Source: Pseudoduganella violacea
Lineage (GTDB): Bacteria > Pseudomonadota > Gammaproteobacteria > Burkholderiales > Burkholderiaceae_D
Reading direction: 5' to 3'
Length of the DNA: 64,000 nt
Assembly: GCF_014191875.1 (NCBI RefSeq)
Contig: NZ_JACHXD010000002.1
Span: 62,001-126,000 of the forward strand
Shown here: piece by piece, positions 1 through 7,363 of the stretch
How the letters are laid out: every line of letters begins with the position of its first letter
Numbering within the stretch: position 1 is the stretch's first letter
Made by a program: the position numbers and the translations under genes
Notes under the pieces: generated by a model
The model's input: the letters and a program-made list of their open reading frames with translations, nothing else
The model's database searches: none
What the model was told of the DNA's origin: nothing

Positions 1-512
1 GACGCCATCCACGCCGCCTGCGCATGCAGACGGTCGACCTCCTGCGCTTCCTGGGCGGGATAGGCAGGCAACAGGATCAGCAAGCAGTCCGGCATGCCTT
101 TCAGGTGGGCGTGCTCCGGCGCTGGATTGGCAAAATCGTCGGGATGCAGCAGATATGTACCTTTATCGGCGCGCGTGCGTCCCACGGTGATCATTTCCGA
201 CAGATTGCCGTAGCCATTGCGGTTCTGCGCGATGGCGACCAGCGACAGCGCCGGGCTGCCGTCCGGATTCTTCAAGTGGAAAAAACTGCCGATCAGCAGT
301 TGCTTGAGGCCCGCCCGCTTTGCCTCACCGTGAGCGCGTACTACGCCGGCCAGCGAGCACTCGTCGGTGATCGCCAGCGCCTCGTAGTCCAGTTGCACGG
401 CGCGCGCCGCCAACTCCTCGGCATGCGAAGCGCCTTCGAGGAAGGAGAAGTTCGTCAGGCAGAACAGTTCCGCATAGGCGGGCAGTCCGATTTTTGGCGG
501 CGTCGCGGACAT
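1..512 (-). CDS. dnaE2: Error-prone DNA polymerase DnaE2, N-terminal part (cut by window start)
   Basis: Reading the minus strand from an ATG at 512 gives a protein that opens MSATPPKIGLPAYAELFCLT and continues NFSFLEGASHAEELAARA and ITDECSLAGVVRAHGEAK. This is the PHP domain start typical of DnaE2/ImuC, the C-family polymerase that performs lesion bypass with ImuA and ImuB. About 170 codons are present; the rest lies left of the window. The PHP residues of replicative DnaE are partly changed in the family, and too little is visible to judge that here. A LexA box lies 17 bases upstream of the start codon, so SOS control is expected. The partner genes imuA and imuB lie 26 kb away on the same strand rather than directly upstream. 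Confidence 0.93.
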   Translation of the reverse strand, partial: MSATPPKIGLPAYAELFCLTNFSFLEGASHAEELAARAVQLDYEALAITDECSLAGVVRAHGEAKRAGLKQLLIGSFFHLKNPDGSPALSLVAIAQNRNGYGNLSEMITVGRTRADKGTYLLHPDDFANPAPEHAHLKGMPDCLLILLPAYPAQEAQEVDRLHAQAAWMA

Positions 513-528
513 GGAGGGTCAAGAAAAA

Positions 529-544
529 CTGTATATAAATACAG
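529..544. promoter_or_regulatory. LexA operator (SOS box) for dnaE2
   Basis: The 16-mer CTGTATATAAATACAG fits the CTGT-N8-ACAG LexA consensus perfectly. It lies just upstream of the dnaE2 start on the minus strand. A near-identical box precedes imuA at 28498-28513, which supports shared SOS control. Confidence 0.9.
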
Positions 545-853
545 TATTTTAGCAGTGCCTCCTAGACTCGCAAGTCTCGCAGCGGACTCCCAACTCAAGA
601 ATTGTTCGCCACTCTCTTCTTCAGTCTGATGGCATTTCAACTACTTCGTGAAGATCAGAAAAGCCACTTCTCAGCTGGGCTGGAGTAACTGAAAGGGTTT
701 GATCCGTTTGGCAACTATAAATTTTTACCAACTGCAAACTTACCAATAGAGCCTTCCCTAATGAGACGCGATGCCCCTTAGGTATGCACTGGCATTCTTC
801 GTTGAACGTGTTGTATTAGGTCTAGTAATGCTCCTGCTGCTTGCTAAGCACTA
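545..853. other. Gene-free, AT-rich left flank of the retron island
   Basis: No convincing gene is seen between the LexA box and the retron promoter. Base composition falls from the GC-rich dnaE2 to clearly AT-rich sequence. An 11-mer, CAACTCAAGAA, at 591-601 recurs at 3227-3237 beyond the retron and may mark an insertion junction. No tRNA could be folded here by eye. Confidence 0.5.
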
Positions 854-882
854 TTGCCAATGTGCTACAAAACCGCTATGCT
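854..882 (+). promoter_or_regulatory. Probable sigma-70 promoter of the retron RNA
   Basis: TTGCCA at 854-859 and TATGCT at 877-882 are separated by 17 bases, a good -35/-10 pair. The predicted transcript start, near 888-890, coincides with the start of the a1 segment of the retron RNA, as expected for msr-msd transcripts. Confidence 0.65.
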
Positions 883-887
883 AGATC

Positions 888-1060
888 TACCTTACGCGTG
901 GGACAGATTTATTTTTTGTCCTTGTCGGGCGTTTAGCCAGACACGAATTTATTGAGGATATTTAGGTTGCGTTAAAGGCTTGCCTAACGCTCCCTCGATA
1001 CCCCACCTCGCGATCGTTAGTCAAGCCTTTAACGCATCCTTTAGGTAAGGAAAATCTGGG
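888..1060 (+). ncRNA. Retron msr-msd non-coding RNA (predicted)
   Basis: All expected parts can be drawn by hand. The a1 segment (881-895, core CCTTAC at 890-895) pairs imperfectly with a2 (1045-1059, core GTAAGG). A candidate branching guanosine, G896, follows a1 in the context TTACGCG, close to TTAGCGAG in Ec86. Two msr hairpins follow: 901-905 with 917-921 around a U-rich loop, and 923-930 with 936-943. The msd is a long stem: 969-982 is the exact complement of 1022-1035, extended after one mismatch by 984-989 with 1015-1020, around a 25-base loop. The RNA would be template and primer for the reverse transcriptase at 2050. The exact ends and the branch point are inferred. Confidence 0.8.
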
Positions 1061-1087
1061 CGGCCTCCTTGTGGAGGCCGTTTTTTT
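1061..1087 (+). terminator. Intrinsic terminator at the end of the retron RNA
   Basis: CGGCCTCC and GGAGGCCG form a perfect 8-bp stem around TTGT, followed by seven T residues. It ends only 9 bases before the effector start codon. It should release the msr-msd RNA and limit read-through into the two protein genes. Confidence 0.85.
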
Positions 1088-1096
1088 AAGGGCGAG

Positions 1097-2053
1097 ATGA
1101 AGAAGTTTGAGGATAAGTTAATTGCAGAGTTCCAAGACTTCGAGCATGAAAAATTTCATGTTTCATTCATGCCGCCTAAAGTCTTCCTCTGCGGAGGCGA
1201 GGTTGACATTAAAGCAACTATCCCTAAAAGCCTCCGAGACAGATTAATTACTCATTTCTCTGCTCATGAAGATGAGCTTCATGATTCCCGAATTCAAGCA
1301 GAGGATTTCAAAGATTATTTTAAAGAAGGTGCATATTCCGATCTACTGGAGTTTGAGACGGACATCGCAAACATTGCAACTTTAATAGTTATTTGTTTGG
1401 AAAGCGCTGGCTCACTTGTCGAGCTTGGCCTTTTCTGCATGGCCCCTACTACAGCATCGAAGCTTCTAATAATTGCGCCACAGGCAGAACTCGCAGGTGA
1501 AGATTCCTTCATCTTTCTCGGGCCACTAGATCACATTAAGCGTAACAATCCAGATGCTGTTGTGGCGTATCCTTGGCCATCTTCTGACGTACTCGAATAT
1601 GAGCATATTGAGCTCGTGGTTGGCGACATCAAGCAGAAGTTAGAAAAAATGAAGAAAACTCAGAAGTTTTCCGAAAATAATTCTGCTCACATTGCTTTTC
1701 TTATTTACGACGTAATTATACTTGCTGAATCCATTACAATCACGGAAATCGAATATACCCTCTTGGCATTTAAATTAGAGATCGATGGAAAAACAGTAAG
1801 CAGACTTCTATACCTACTCGAAAAGATTGGCCTGATTGCGCATACTGTATATAGCAACGTAATCTACTACTTTGACACACCGGGTTCTACGAGAAGAATT
1901 AAGTTTGGCACGGATACCAAGGGGCGGACACGAGACTCGCAGGCATTGACAATGGCGCTAAGATCCGCTTACACCGCAGATAATGATGAATCATCTAAGA
2001 GACGTGTACTAGTACTTAAGTCAATAAAGCAGATCAAGTCGGAGATGAAATGA
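1097..2053 (+). CDS. Retron effector: nucleoside-deoxyribosyltransferase-like plus winged helix
   Basis: A 318-residue protein encoded between the retron RNA and the reverse transcriptase. The N-terminal half has the hallmarks of the nucleoside 2-deoxyribosyltransferase fold: VFLCGG near residue 30 and ESAGSLVELGLF near residue 115, which contains the presumed catalytic glutamate. The C-terminal part (about 205-265, ITEIEYTLLAFKLEIDGKTV) looks like a winged-helix DNA-binding domain. This is the architecture of the effector in Ec86/St85-type (type II-A) retrons, in which the toxin is held by msDNA and RT and released when phage disturbs the complex. It overlaps the RT gene by four bases (ATGA). 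Codon use is AT-rich, unlike the host genes, so it was probably acquired. The start follows AAGGG at 1088-1092. The family role is known; its action here is inferred. Confidence 0.82.
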   Translation: MKKFEDKLIAEFQDFEHEKFHVSFMPPKVFLCGGEVDIKATIPKSLRDRLITHFSAHEDELHDSRIQAEDFKDYFKEGAYSDLLEFETDIANIATLIVICLESAGSLVELGLFCMAPTTASKLLIIAPQAELAGEDSFIFLGPLDHIKRNNPDAVVAYPWPSSDVLEYEHIELVVGDIKQKLEKMKKTQKFSENNSAHIAFLIYDVIILAESITITEIEYTLLAFKLEIDGKTVSRLLYLLEKIGLIAHTVYSNVIYYFDTPGSTRRIKFGTDTKGRTRDSQALTMALRSAYTADNDESSKRRVLVLKSIKQIKSEMK

Positions 2054-2991
2054 GCTTAGCTTCCATATTAGCGAATAAACTCGTCATGTCTAACGCTGAC
2101 TTATTTGGCTTTGTTCTGACAATGCCTCGCCGCTATAAGCAGTATAAGATTTTCAAAAGAAATGGTATTGAAACTCGACACATTGCGCAGCCTTCGAAGG
2201 AGGCGAAGTTCATCCAACGAATAATAGTTGAAGAGCTCAGAAAGCTATTGCCTCCCATCCATAAAGCGGCTACGGCATACGAGCCCGGGACGGGGATTAA
2301 AGCAAATGCGCTCCGCCATCTTAATAGTAGATATCTACTTAAGATGGATTTTAAAAATTTCTTCCCAAGCATTACCCCCGAATTTTTGTTTTTGGCAGCA
2401 GAATCATCAGGAATAAAATTTGATGAGCTCGATAAAATTTTACTGGAAAATGCGTTGTTTTATAAGTCAACGAGACGAGCCAGGTTGCGGATGAGTATTG
2501 GCGCCCCGAGTTCGCCCTTTATATCAAATTTCGTAATGAGTGGATTTGACAATGATATGTTTGACTATTGCGCGAAAAGAAATATATCATACACAAGGTA
2601 TGCGGACGATTTGACGTTCACCACCAATGAAAAGGATGTACTGTTTGAGATTCCGAAAATTGTGGAATCCACTTTAATTAATGCATGTTTTAGAAAAATT
2701 AGAATAAATAGTAAAAAGACTATATTCTCATCAAAGAAATACAATCGGCATGTAACTGGGGTGGTGTTAACCAGCGATGGGCAGTTATCCGTAGGGCGTG
2801 CGCGCAAGCGCGAAGTGTCATCACTAATTAACTCGTTCAAGTATGGAAAACTTGATGAAAAGGAGCGATTGCACTTAAAAGGTTTAATCGCTCACGTCCA
2901 CCATATCGAACCAGATTTCATTTTTAAAATGAGGAAAAAGTATTCCGACGAAGTTGTTAATTCACTAATGAAGCCTCCTACCGCAGGCTGA
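2050..2991 (+). CDS. Retron reverse transcriptase
   Basis: A 313-residue RNA-directed DNA polymerase. Visible motifs: NALRH at 86-90 (the retron NAxxH signature), motif A KMDFKNFFPS with D100, GAPSSP at 151-156, the catalytic YADD at 184-187, and VTG at 235-237 (the retron-specific motif that reads the msr). Its length matches compact retron RTs with no fused domain. It copies the msd part of the upstream RNA, starting from the 2' hydroxyl of the branching guanosine. It is translationally coupled to the effector through the ATGA overlap. GC content is far below that of neighbouring chromosomal genes. Identification as a retron RT is secure; the subtype (II-A) rests on the adjacent effector. 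Confidence 0.93.
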   Translation: MSLASILANKLVMSNADLFGFVLTMPRRYKQYKIFKRNGIETRHIAQPSKEAKFIQRIIVEELRKLLPPIHKAATAYEPGTGIKANALRHLNSRYLLKMDFKNFFPSITPEFLFLAAESSGIKFDELDKILLENALFYKSTRRARLRMSIGAPSSPFISNFVMSGFDNDMFDYCAKRNISYTRYADDLTFTTNEKDVLFEIPKIVESTLINACFRKIRINSKKTIFSSKKYNRHVTGVVLTSDGQLSVGRARKREVSSLINSFKYGKLDEKERLHLKGLIAHVHHIEPDFIFKMRKKYSDEVVNSLMKPPTAG

Positions 2992-3260
2992 ATCAATTCA
3001 TATATCCCTGCAATCATGATAGGCTGCGAAGATATGCCCTCTACTACTACTTTATCCCTAGCCATTGCACGGAAGCCATACGTTCCTCAGAAGTCCAATG
3101 TCATCTTAGCGAAGCAGAAGTGACTGGGGGTATTTTTGGGGTTATGTTCAGAAGTGAGCTGCATATTTTCCACTTAAGCTATTGATTAAATATGATTTTT
3201 TATGTTGGGTTCGATAGGCGCCGTTGCAACTCAAGAAACCTACATATGCAAGAGTAGTAG
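2992..3260. other. Right flank of the retron island
   Basis: No gene is seen. An imperfect G-rich tandem (TGGGGGTATTTT then TGGGGTTATGTT, 3125-3148) resembles sequences often found beside tyrosine-integrase attachment sites. The 11-mer CAACTCAAGAA at 3227-3237 repeats that at 591-601. No integrase gene is present, so any element would be a remnant or moved in trans. Confidence 0.4.
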
Positions 3261-4067
3261 ATGGCAGTGATTTATGAGCTGAAATGTTTTGGTGCGCAGG
3301 CGGGCGAAGGCAATCCGGCGCTGGTGGTGCTGGAGGGCGCGCAGGATATCGCGGAAAGACAGGCGTTTGCGGCGCGGAGTGGCGTCAGCGCCTGCGTTTT
3401 TGTGGATCGCGACGATGAGCAGGCGGTTTATGTGCTGGACTATTTCTATCCGCATGCGCGCAGTCCGCTTTGTCTGCATGCCACGCTGGCGGCGGCGCGG
3501 GTGCTGCTGGAACAGCGGAAGCAAGCGCTCACCGTGCGCACTGCCATGCGTGGGCAGTTGCTGGAGTTGTCTCAAACTGGGAACGATGTCTTTATCAGCC
3601 TGACGCGCCAGCCCGCGCCCTCCCCTGAGCTGACGCCCGGCCTGGTGCAGCAACTGCTGAACGATGAAACGCTGGAACTGGCATCCGCACCCGTAGTCGC
3701 ATCGGTCGGCAGCCCCAAACTGCTGCTGGAGGTGGGCGATAGCGCCACGCTGTTCGGCCTGCGCCCCGACCTGGCGCGCATTACTCAGTGGAGCAAGGAG
3801 CATGGAGTGAACGGCTGCTATGTGTGGTGCCGCCGCGCGGATGGCCACTTGGAGGGCCGCAACTTCAACCACCTCGATCCGGCGGCGGAAGATGCGGCGA
3901 CCGGCGTGGCGGCGGGCGCGCTCACGGCGCACTTGCAAAGTGCACTTCTCATCTACCAAGGGTCACATTTAGGGCAGCCCTGCTTGATACGCACCAGACT
4001 GGCGCAAGACACAATCCAGATCGGCGGCGCTGCGGAATTTACGCACCACAATAGAGCATATCTCTAG
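3261..4067 (+). CDS. PhzF-family isomerase-like protein
   Basis: A 268-residue cytosolic protein of the PhzF/YddE fold, related to diaminopimelate epimerase. It opens with AGEGNPALVVLEG, matching the GNPxAV segment that follows the start in this family. It has SPLCLHATLAAA near residue 75 and ends with EDAATGVAAGALTAHL near residue 215, the family's ATGxAAGAL phosphate/substrate loop. PhzF itself isomerises a phenazine precursor, but most relatives have unknown substrates, and no phenazine genes are nearby. No strong ribosome-binding site precedes the chosen ATG. It is the first GC-rich gene after the retron island. Confidence 0.82.
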   Translation: MAVIYELKCFGAQAGEGNPALVVLEGAQDIAERQAFAARSGVSACVFVDRDDEQAVYVLDYFYPHARSPLCLHATLAAARVLLEQRKQALTVRTAMRGQLLELSQTGNDVFISLTRQPAPSPELTPGLVQQLLNDETLELASAPVVASVGSPKLLLEVGDSATLFGLRPDLARITQWSKEHGVNGCYVWCRRADGHLEGRNFNHLDPAAEDAATGVAAGALTAHLQSALLIYQGSHLGQPCLIRTRLAQDTIQIGGAAEFTHHNRAYL

Positions 4068-4214
4068 GAAATACAGCCTTTATACACGATTTCCTCACGC
4101 GCACAATTAGTAAAATCCAAGCTGTGCGAAATTGTCACAGTGCTGAAATAAGTAATAGTTAGGCATAGAAACTATCGCTTAGAATCGATCAATCTTTCCA
4201 TGGGAGATTGTTAA

Positions 4215-6605
4215 GTGTTTCCGATTCCTAAGCTCCGCAAAGCCGTATTGTTCAGCCTGTACGGCGCCGCCTCGCTGGCTGCCGCGCCTCACGTCCTGGC
4301 CCAGACGACCGACACCGCAGCCAAATCCGGCGAAATCCAGACCGTGAGCGTGGTGGGTTCGCGCCGCGCCACCAGCTCCACCACCGACACCGTGGTGCCG
4401 ATCGATGTGATCCCGATGAACAAGGTGGCCGAGCAAGGCGGCCAGTTCGATCTGGCGCAGACGCTGACTTACATCTCCCCTTCCTTCAACTCGACCCGCC
4501 AAACCGGCGCCGATGGCGCCGACCTGGTGGATTCGGCTGCGCTGCGCGGCCTGGGGTCGGACCAGACCCTGGTGCTGGTGAACGGCAAGCGCCGCCACAC
4601 CTCGGCCCTGGTCAACCTGTTCGGCGCGCGCAATCGCGGCAATACCGGCACCGATATGAACGCCATCCCGCTGCTGGCGATCAAAGATGTGCAAGTGCTG
4701 CGCGACGGCGCCGCCGCCCAATACGGCTCGGACGCGATTGCCGGCGTGATCGACGTCGGCCTGAAGAAAAGCCTGGGCTGCGAATCGGTGGCCGGCTACA
4801 GCCAGTACTCGGCGGGCGACGGCAAGAACTATATGGCCTCGGCCTATTGCGGCGTGGCCCTGGGCAGCGGGGTGGTCGGCATCACCGGCGAATACCTGGA
4901 CCGTGGCCGCTCCAACCGCGCCGAGCCGGGCAATCCGCGCACCATCGGCGACACCAAGGCCAAGAACAAGACCGTCTACCTGAACGGTGAATTCCCCACC
5001 GGTGGCGCGGGCAAGCTGTACTTCACTGCGGGCGTGCAGAAGCGCGACGCTTCCAGCGGCGCCTGGGCGCGCGGCACGCCGGAAGAGGATGACCGCAATA
5101 TCGGCCCGATGTATCCGAACGGCTTTGTGCCCTTCATCAACGGCGATCTGGACGACCGCTACGCCATCGTCGGCTTCCGCAGCAAGATCGGCGAGTGGAA
5201 TGCCGACCTGTCGCAGACCTATGGCTATAACCGCTTCAAGTACAACATCAGCAATACGCTGAACGCTTCCATCGCCAATGCCGACATCCTCAAAGGCGGC
5301 AAGGGCATCAGCCCAAGCAGCTTCGATGCGGGCGGCTTCTCCTTCCAGCAATCGACCACCAATTTCGACATCAACCGCTACTTCGACGGCTTGATCGGAC
5401 AAGGCTTGAACGTGGCCTTCGGCGCCGAGTACCGCGCCGAGAAGTACAAGATTTTCGCCGGCGAACCCGGCTCCTACGTCGACGCCGACGGCGTGGGTGT
5501 GGGCGGCGCGGCCGGCAGCCAGGGCTTCCCCGGCTTCCAGCCCGGCGACGTGACCAACGCCAAGCGCCACAGCAGCGCCGCCTACATCGACCTGGAAGCG
5601 GACCTGAATGCGCAGGCCAAGCTGCAAGGCGCGCTGCGCTGGGAGAAGTTCAGCGACTTCGGCTCCACCATCACCGGCAAGCTGGCCGGCAGCTACCGCG
5701 TGGCCGATCCCGTGCTGCTGCGTGCCTCGGTGAGCAGCGGCTTCCGCGCACCGTCGCTGCAGCAGAAGTATTTCTCGTCCACCTTCACCGACTTCATCTC
5801 CGGCGTGCCGACCGATGTGGTGCTGGCGCCGAACGGCGGCGCGGTGGCGGAACTGGCGGGCATTCCCAAGCTGAAGGAAGAGAAATCGCGCTCCTACACC
5901 CTGGGCGCGACGTGGACGCCGACGCAAGCCACCTCGGTCACGGCTGACCTCTACCACATCAAGATCAAGGACCGCATCGTGCTGTCGGGCCGCTTCACCG
6001 CCGACAACTACCCCGATCTGGCGGCCCGTCTGGCCACGCTGGGCGTAGGCCAGGCCCAGTTCTTCGTCAACTCGGTCGACACCAAGACCCAAGGCCTGGA
6101 CCTGACCGCCTCGCATCGCGGCAGCTTCCTCGACAACAAGCTGACCACCTTCCTCGCGCTGAACGTCAGCAAGACCGAGGTGAAAGGCATCCACGCGCCA
6201 CCATCGCTGAAAGGCTATGAGGACGTGCTGCTGTCCGAACGCGAGCGCCTGTTCATCGAGCAGGGCGGCCCGCGCCGCAAGGCCACGCTGGGCTTCGACT
6301 ATGTGACCGGCAAGCTGGAGACCGACTTCAAGATCATCCACTTCGGCCCGCAGACCCTGGGCACTTTCAGCGGCACCGCCGCCGGCGTGCCGAACGCGCA
6401 CTACGAGGCCAAGACCTCGGCCGACCTGGCCTTCACCTACACCATCAACAAAACGTGGAAGGCCACCTTCGGCGGCAACAATATCTTCAACGTGAAGCCC
6501 TCGCCGCAGAACCGCGACGAAACCGACAATGGCTTCAAGTACGACAGCGTGCAATTCGGCCTGAACGGCGCCTCCTACTTCGCTCGTCTGTACGCCAAGT
6601 TCTGA
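4215..6605 (+). CDS. TonB-dependent outer-membrane receptor
   Basis: A 796-residue outer-membrane receptor. A signal peptide (about residues 1-29, ending PHVLAQ) is followed by a likely TonB box around IQTVSVVGSR. The plug domain contains LRGLGSDQTLVLVNGKRR and LRDGAAAQYGSDAIAGVIDV. The long beta-barrel includes SGFRAPSLQQKYF and ends in an aromatic terminus, SYFARLYAKF. Such receptors import large ligands using energy from TonB-ExbBD. The substrate cannot be told; nothing nearby marks it as a siderophore receptor. The start is GTG at 4215, chosen because GGGAG lies 8 bases upstream and the signal peptide follows directly. A strong terminator ends the unit. Confidence 0.9.
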   Translation: MFPIPKLRKAVLFSLYGAASLAAAPHVLAQTTDTAAKSGEIQTVSVVGSRRATSSTTDTVVPIDVIPMNKVAEQGGQFDLAQTLTYISPSFNSTRQTGADGADLVDSAALRGLGSDQTLVLVNGKRRHTSALVNLFGARNRGNTGTDMNAIPLLAIKDVQVLRDGAAAQYGSDAIAGVIDVGLKKSLGCESVAGYSQYSAGDGKNYMASAYCGVALGSGVVGITGEYLDRGRSNRAEPGNPRTIGDTKAKNKTVYLNGEFPTGGAGKLYFTAGVQKRDASSGAWARGTPEEDDRNIGPMYPNGFVPFINGDLDDRYAIVGFRSKIGEWNADLSQTYGYNRFKYNISNTLNASIANADILKGGKGISPSSFDAGGFSFQQSTTNFDINRYFDGLIGQGLNVAFGAEYRAEKYKIFAGEPGSYVDADGVGVGGAAGSQGFPGFQPGDVTNAKRHSSAAYIDLEADLNAQAKLQGALRWEKFSDFGSTITGKLAGSYRVADPVLLRASVSSGFRAPSLQQKYFSSTFTDFISGVPTDVVLAPNGGAVAELAGIPKLKEEKSRSYTLGATWTPTQATSVTADLYHIKIKDRIVLSGRFTADNYPDLAARLATLGVGQAQFFVNSVDTKTQGLDLTASHRGSFLDNKLTTFLALNVSKTEVKGIHAPPSLKGYEDVLLSERERLFIEQGGPRRKATLGFDYVTGKLETDFKIIHFGPQTLGTFSGTAAGVPNAHYEAKTSADLAFTYTINKTWKATFGGNNIFNVKPSPQNRDETDNGFKYDSVQFGLNGASYFARLYAKF

Positions 6606-6624
6606 GCGCACTTCGCCGCATCTG

Positions 6625-6657
6625 AACGCCCCGCCGGCAACGTGCGGGGCGTTTTTT
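6625..6657 (+). terminator. Rho-independent terminator after the TonB receptor
   Basis: AACGCCCCGC (6625-6634) pairs with GCGGGGCGTT (6644-6653) and runs into six T residues. It closes the receptor transcript before the toxin-antitoxin pair. Confidence 0.9.
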
Positions 6658-6707
6658 CTTTCTATACCAGCGGTGCTAGAATCGAACCATCTCCAAGAGA
6701 GGCCGGC

Positions 6708-6992
6708 ATGACTAACACTACCATTCAGCTCAGCGCCGAACTGCAAGCCGCTATCACCAAAGCCGCCGAACGCGCCGGCATCACGGAACACGACTATGTC
6801 TTGGCCGCCATCAGCGAAAAACTCATCTGGGATAGCCCTGATCCCGATGTGCATGACGAAGCCGAGCGCCGCTGGCAACAGTTCCTGCAAACCGGCATGG
6901 CTATCCCTCATGAAGAGGTAATTGAATATTGGGAGCGCCGCCTGGCGGGGGAGCAGGTTCCTAGACCGGTAGCACGCAAAATCAAGGCCTGA
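6708..6992 (+). CDS. Probable type II antitoxin (ParD/CopG-like)
   Basis: A 94-residue protein starting MTNTTIQLSAELQAAITKAA, a short beta strand followed by a helix, as in ribbon-helix-helix antitoxins. The C-terminal part is charged (DEAERRWQQF and VARKIKA), as expected for the toxin-binding tail. The start at 6708 follows AGAGAGG; an upstream in-frame start at 6642 lies inside the preceding terminator and is unlikely. The next gene begins one base after the stop codon and encodes a ParE/RelE-type toxin, so the pair forms one unit. Antitoxins of this kind usually also repress their own promoter. Confidence 0.75.
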   Translation: MTNTTIQLSAELQAAITKAAERAGITEHDYVLAAISEKLIWDSPDPDVHDEAERRWQQFLQTGMAIPHEEVIEYWERRLAGEQVPRPVARKIKA

Positions 6993-6993
6993 T

Positions 6994-7284
6994 ATGGCCA
7001 GCCTGGTATGGCTGGAATCGGCGACAGAGGATACTGAGAACATCTTCGATTTCCTGGCGCAGAGTTCTCCTGCTATGGCCACAACAAAGCTGAAAACCAT
7101 CCACGATGCAGTGGACATCCTCAAGCATGCTCCCAAGCTGGGACATCCGGCTACATTGGGACGCCGCGAGCTTCTGATAGGGAAGCATCATGGCGGCTAC
7201 GTCGCCGTCTACAGATACGATCCGATCACCGACACCGTCTTCGTTCTGGAAATCCGCAGCCAGCGCCAGCTACCGTCTTCATAA
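6994..7284 (+). CDS. Type II toxin, RelE/ParE family
   Basis: A 96-residue basic protein. VWLESATEDTENIFDFLAQ is the N-terminal helix pair of ParE/RelE toxins. ILKHAPKLGHPA with GRRELLIG and YVAVYRYD followed by VFVLEIRSQRQ match the central sheet and C-terminal strand. ParE members poison gyrase and RelE members cleave mRNA; the sequence alone does not decide between them. It directly follows the antitoxin gene. It lies on the chromosome between unrelated genes, so it may be an addiction or stress module left from an insertion. Confidence 0.8.
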   Translation: MASLVWLESATEDTENIFDFLAQSSPAMATTKLKTIHDAVDILKHAPKLGHPATLGRRELLIGKHHGGYVAVYRYDPITDTVFVLEIRSQRQLPSS

Positions 7285-7296
7285 TCCCTTCATGCC

Positions 7297-7314
7297 CTGT
7301 CATACCCCTGTCAC
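7297..7314 (+). promoter_or_regulatory. Pho box (PhoB operator) upstream of cpdB
   Basis: CTGTCAT, four bases, then CTGTCAC: the direct-repeat pattern of a PhoB box. It lies about 50 bases before the cpdB start, where PhoB would replace the -35 element. The downstream gene releases phosphate from nucleotides, which fits. Confidence 0.75.
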
Positions 7315-7363
7315 GAATGACAATTAAAGTCGCGGCTTTGATTTTCTTCTGACAGGGAACGGC

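Noticed and set aside
545..860. tRNA or attachment-site gene at the left edge of the retron island
   Set aside because: No cloverleaf with anticodon and acceptor stem could be drawn and no T-loop GTTCGAA-type segment was found.
4179..7136. Very long open frame on the minus strand opposite the first TonB receptor
   Set aside because: It is a GC-rich antisense shadow; its sequence has no domain motifs, while the plus-strand frame has a signal peptide, plug and barrel. The same holds for large open frames opposite cpdB (7226-9511), M61 (24276-26195) and hrpA (31802-35905).
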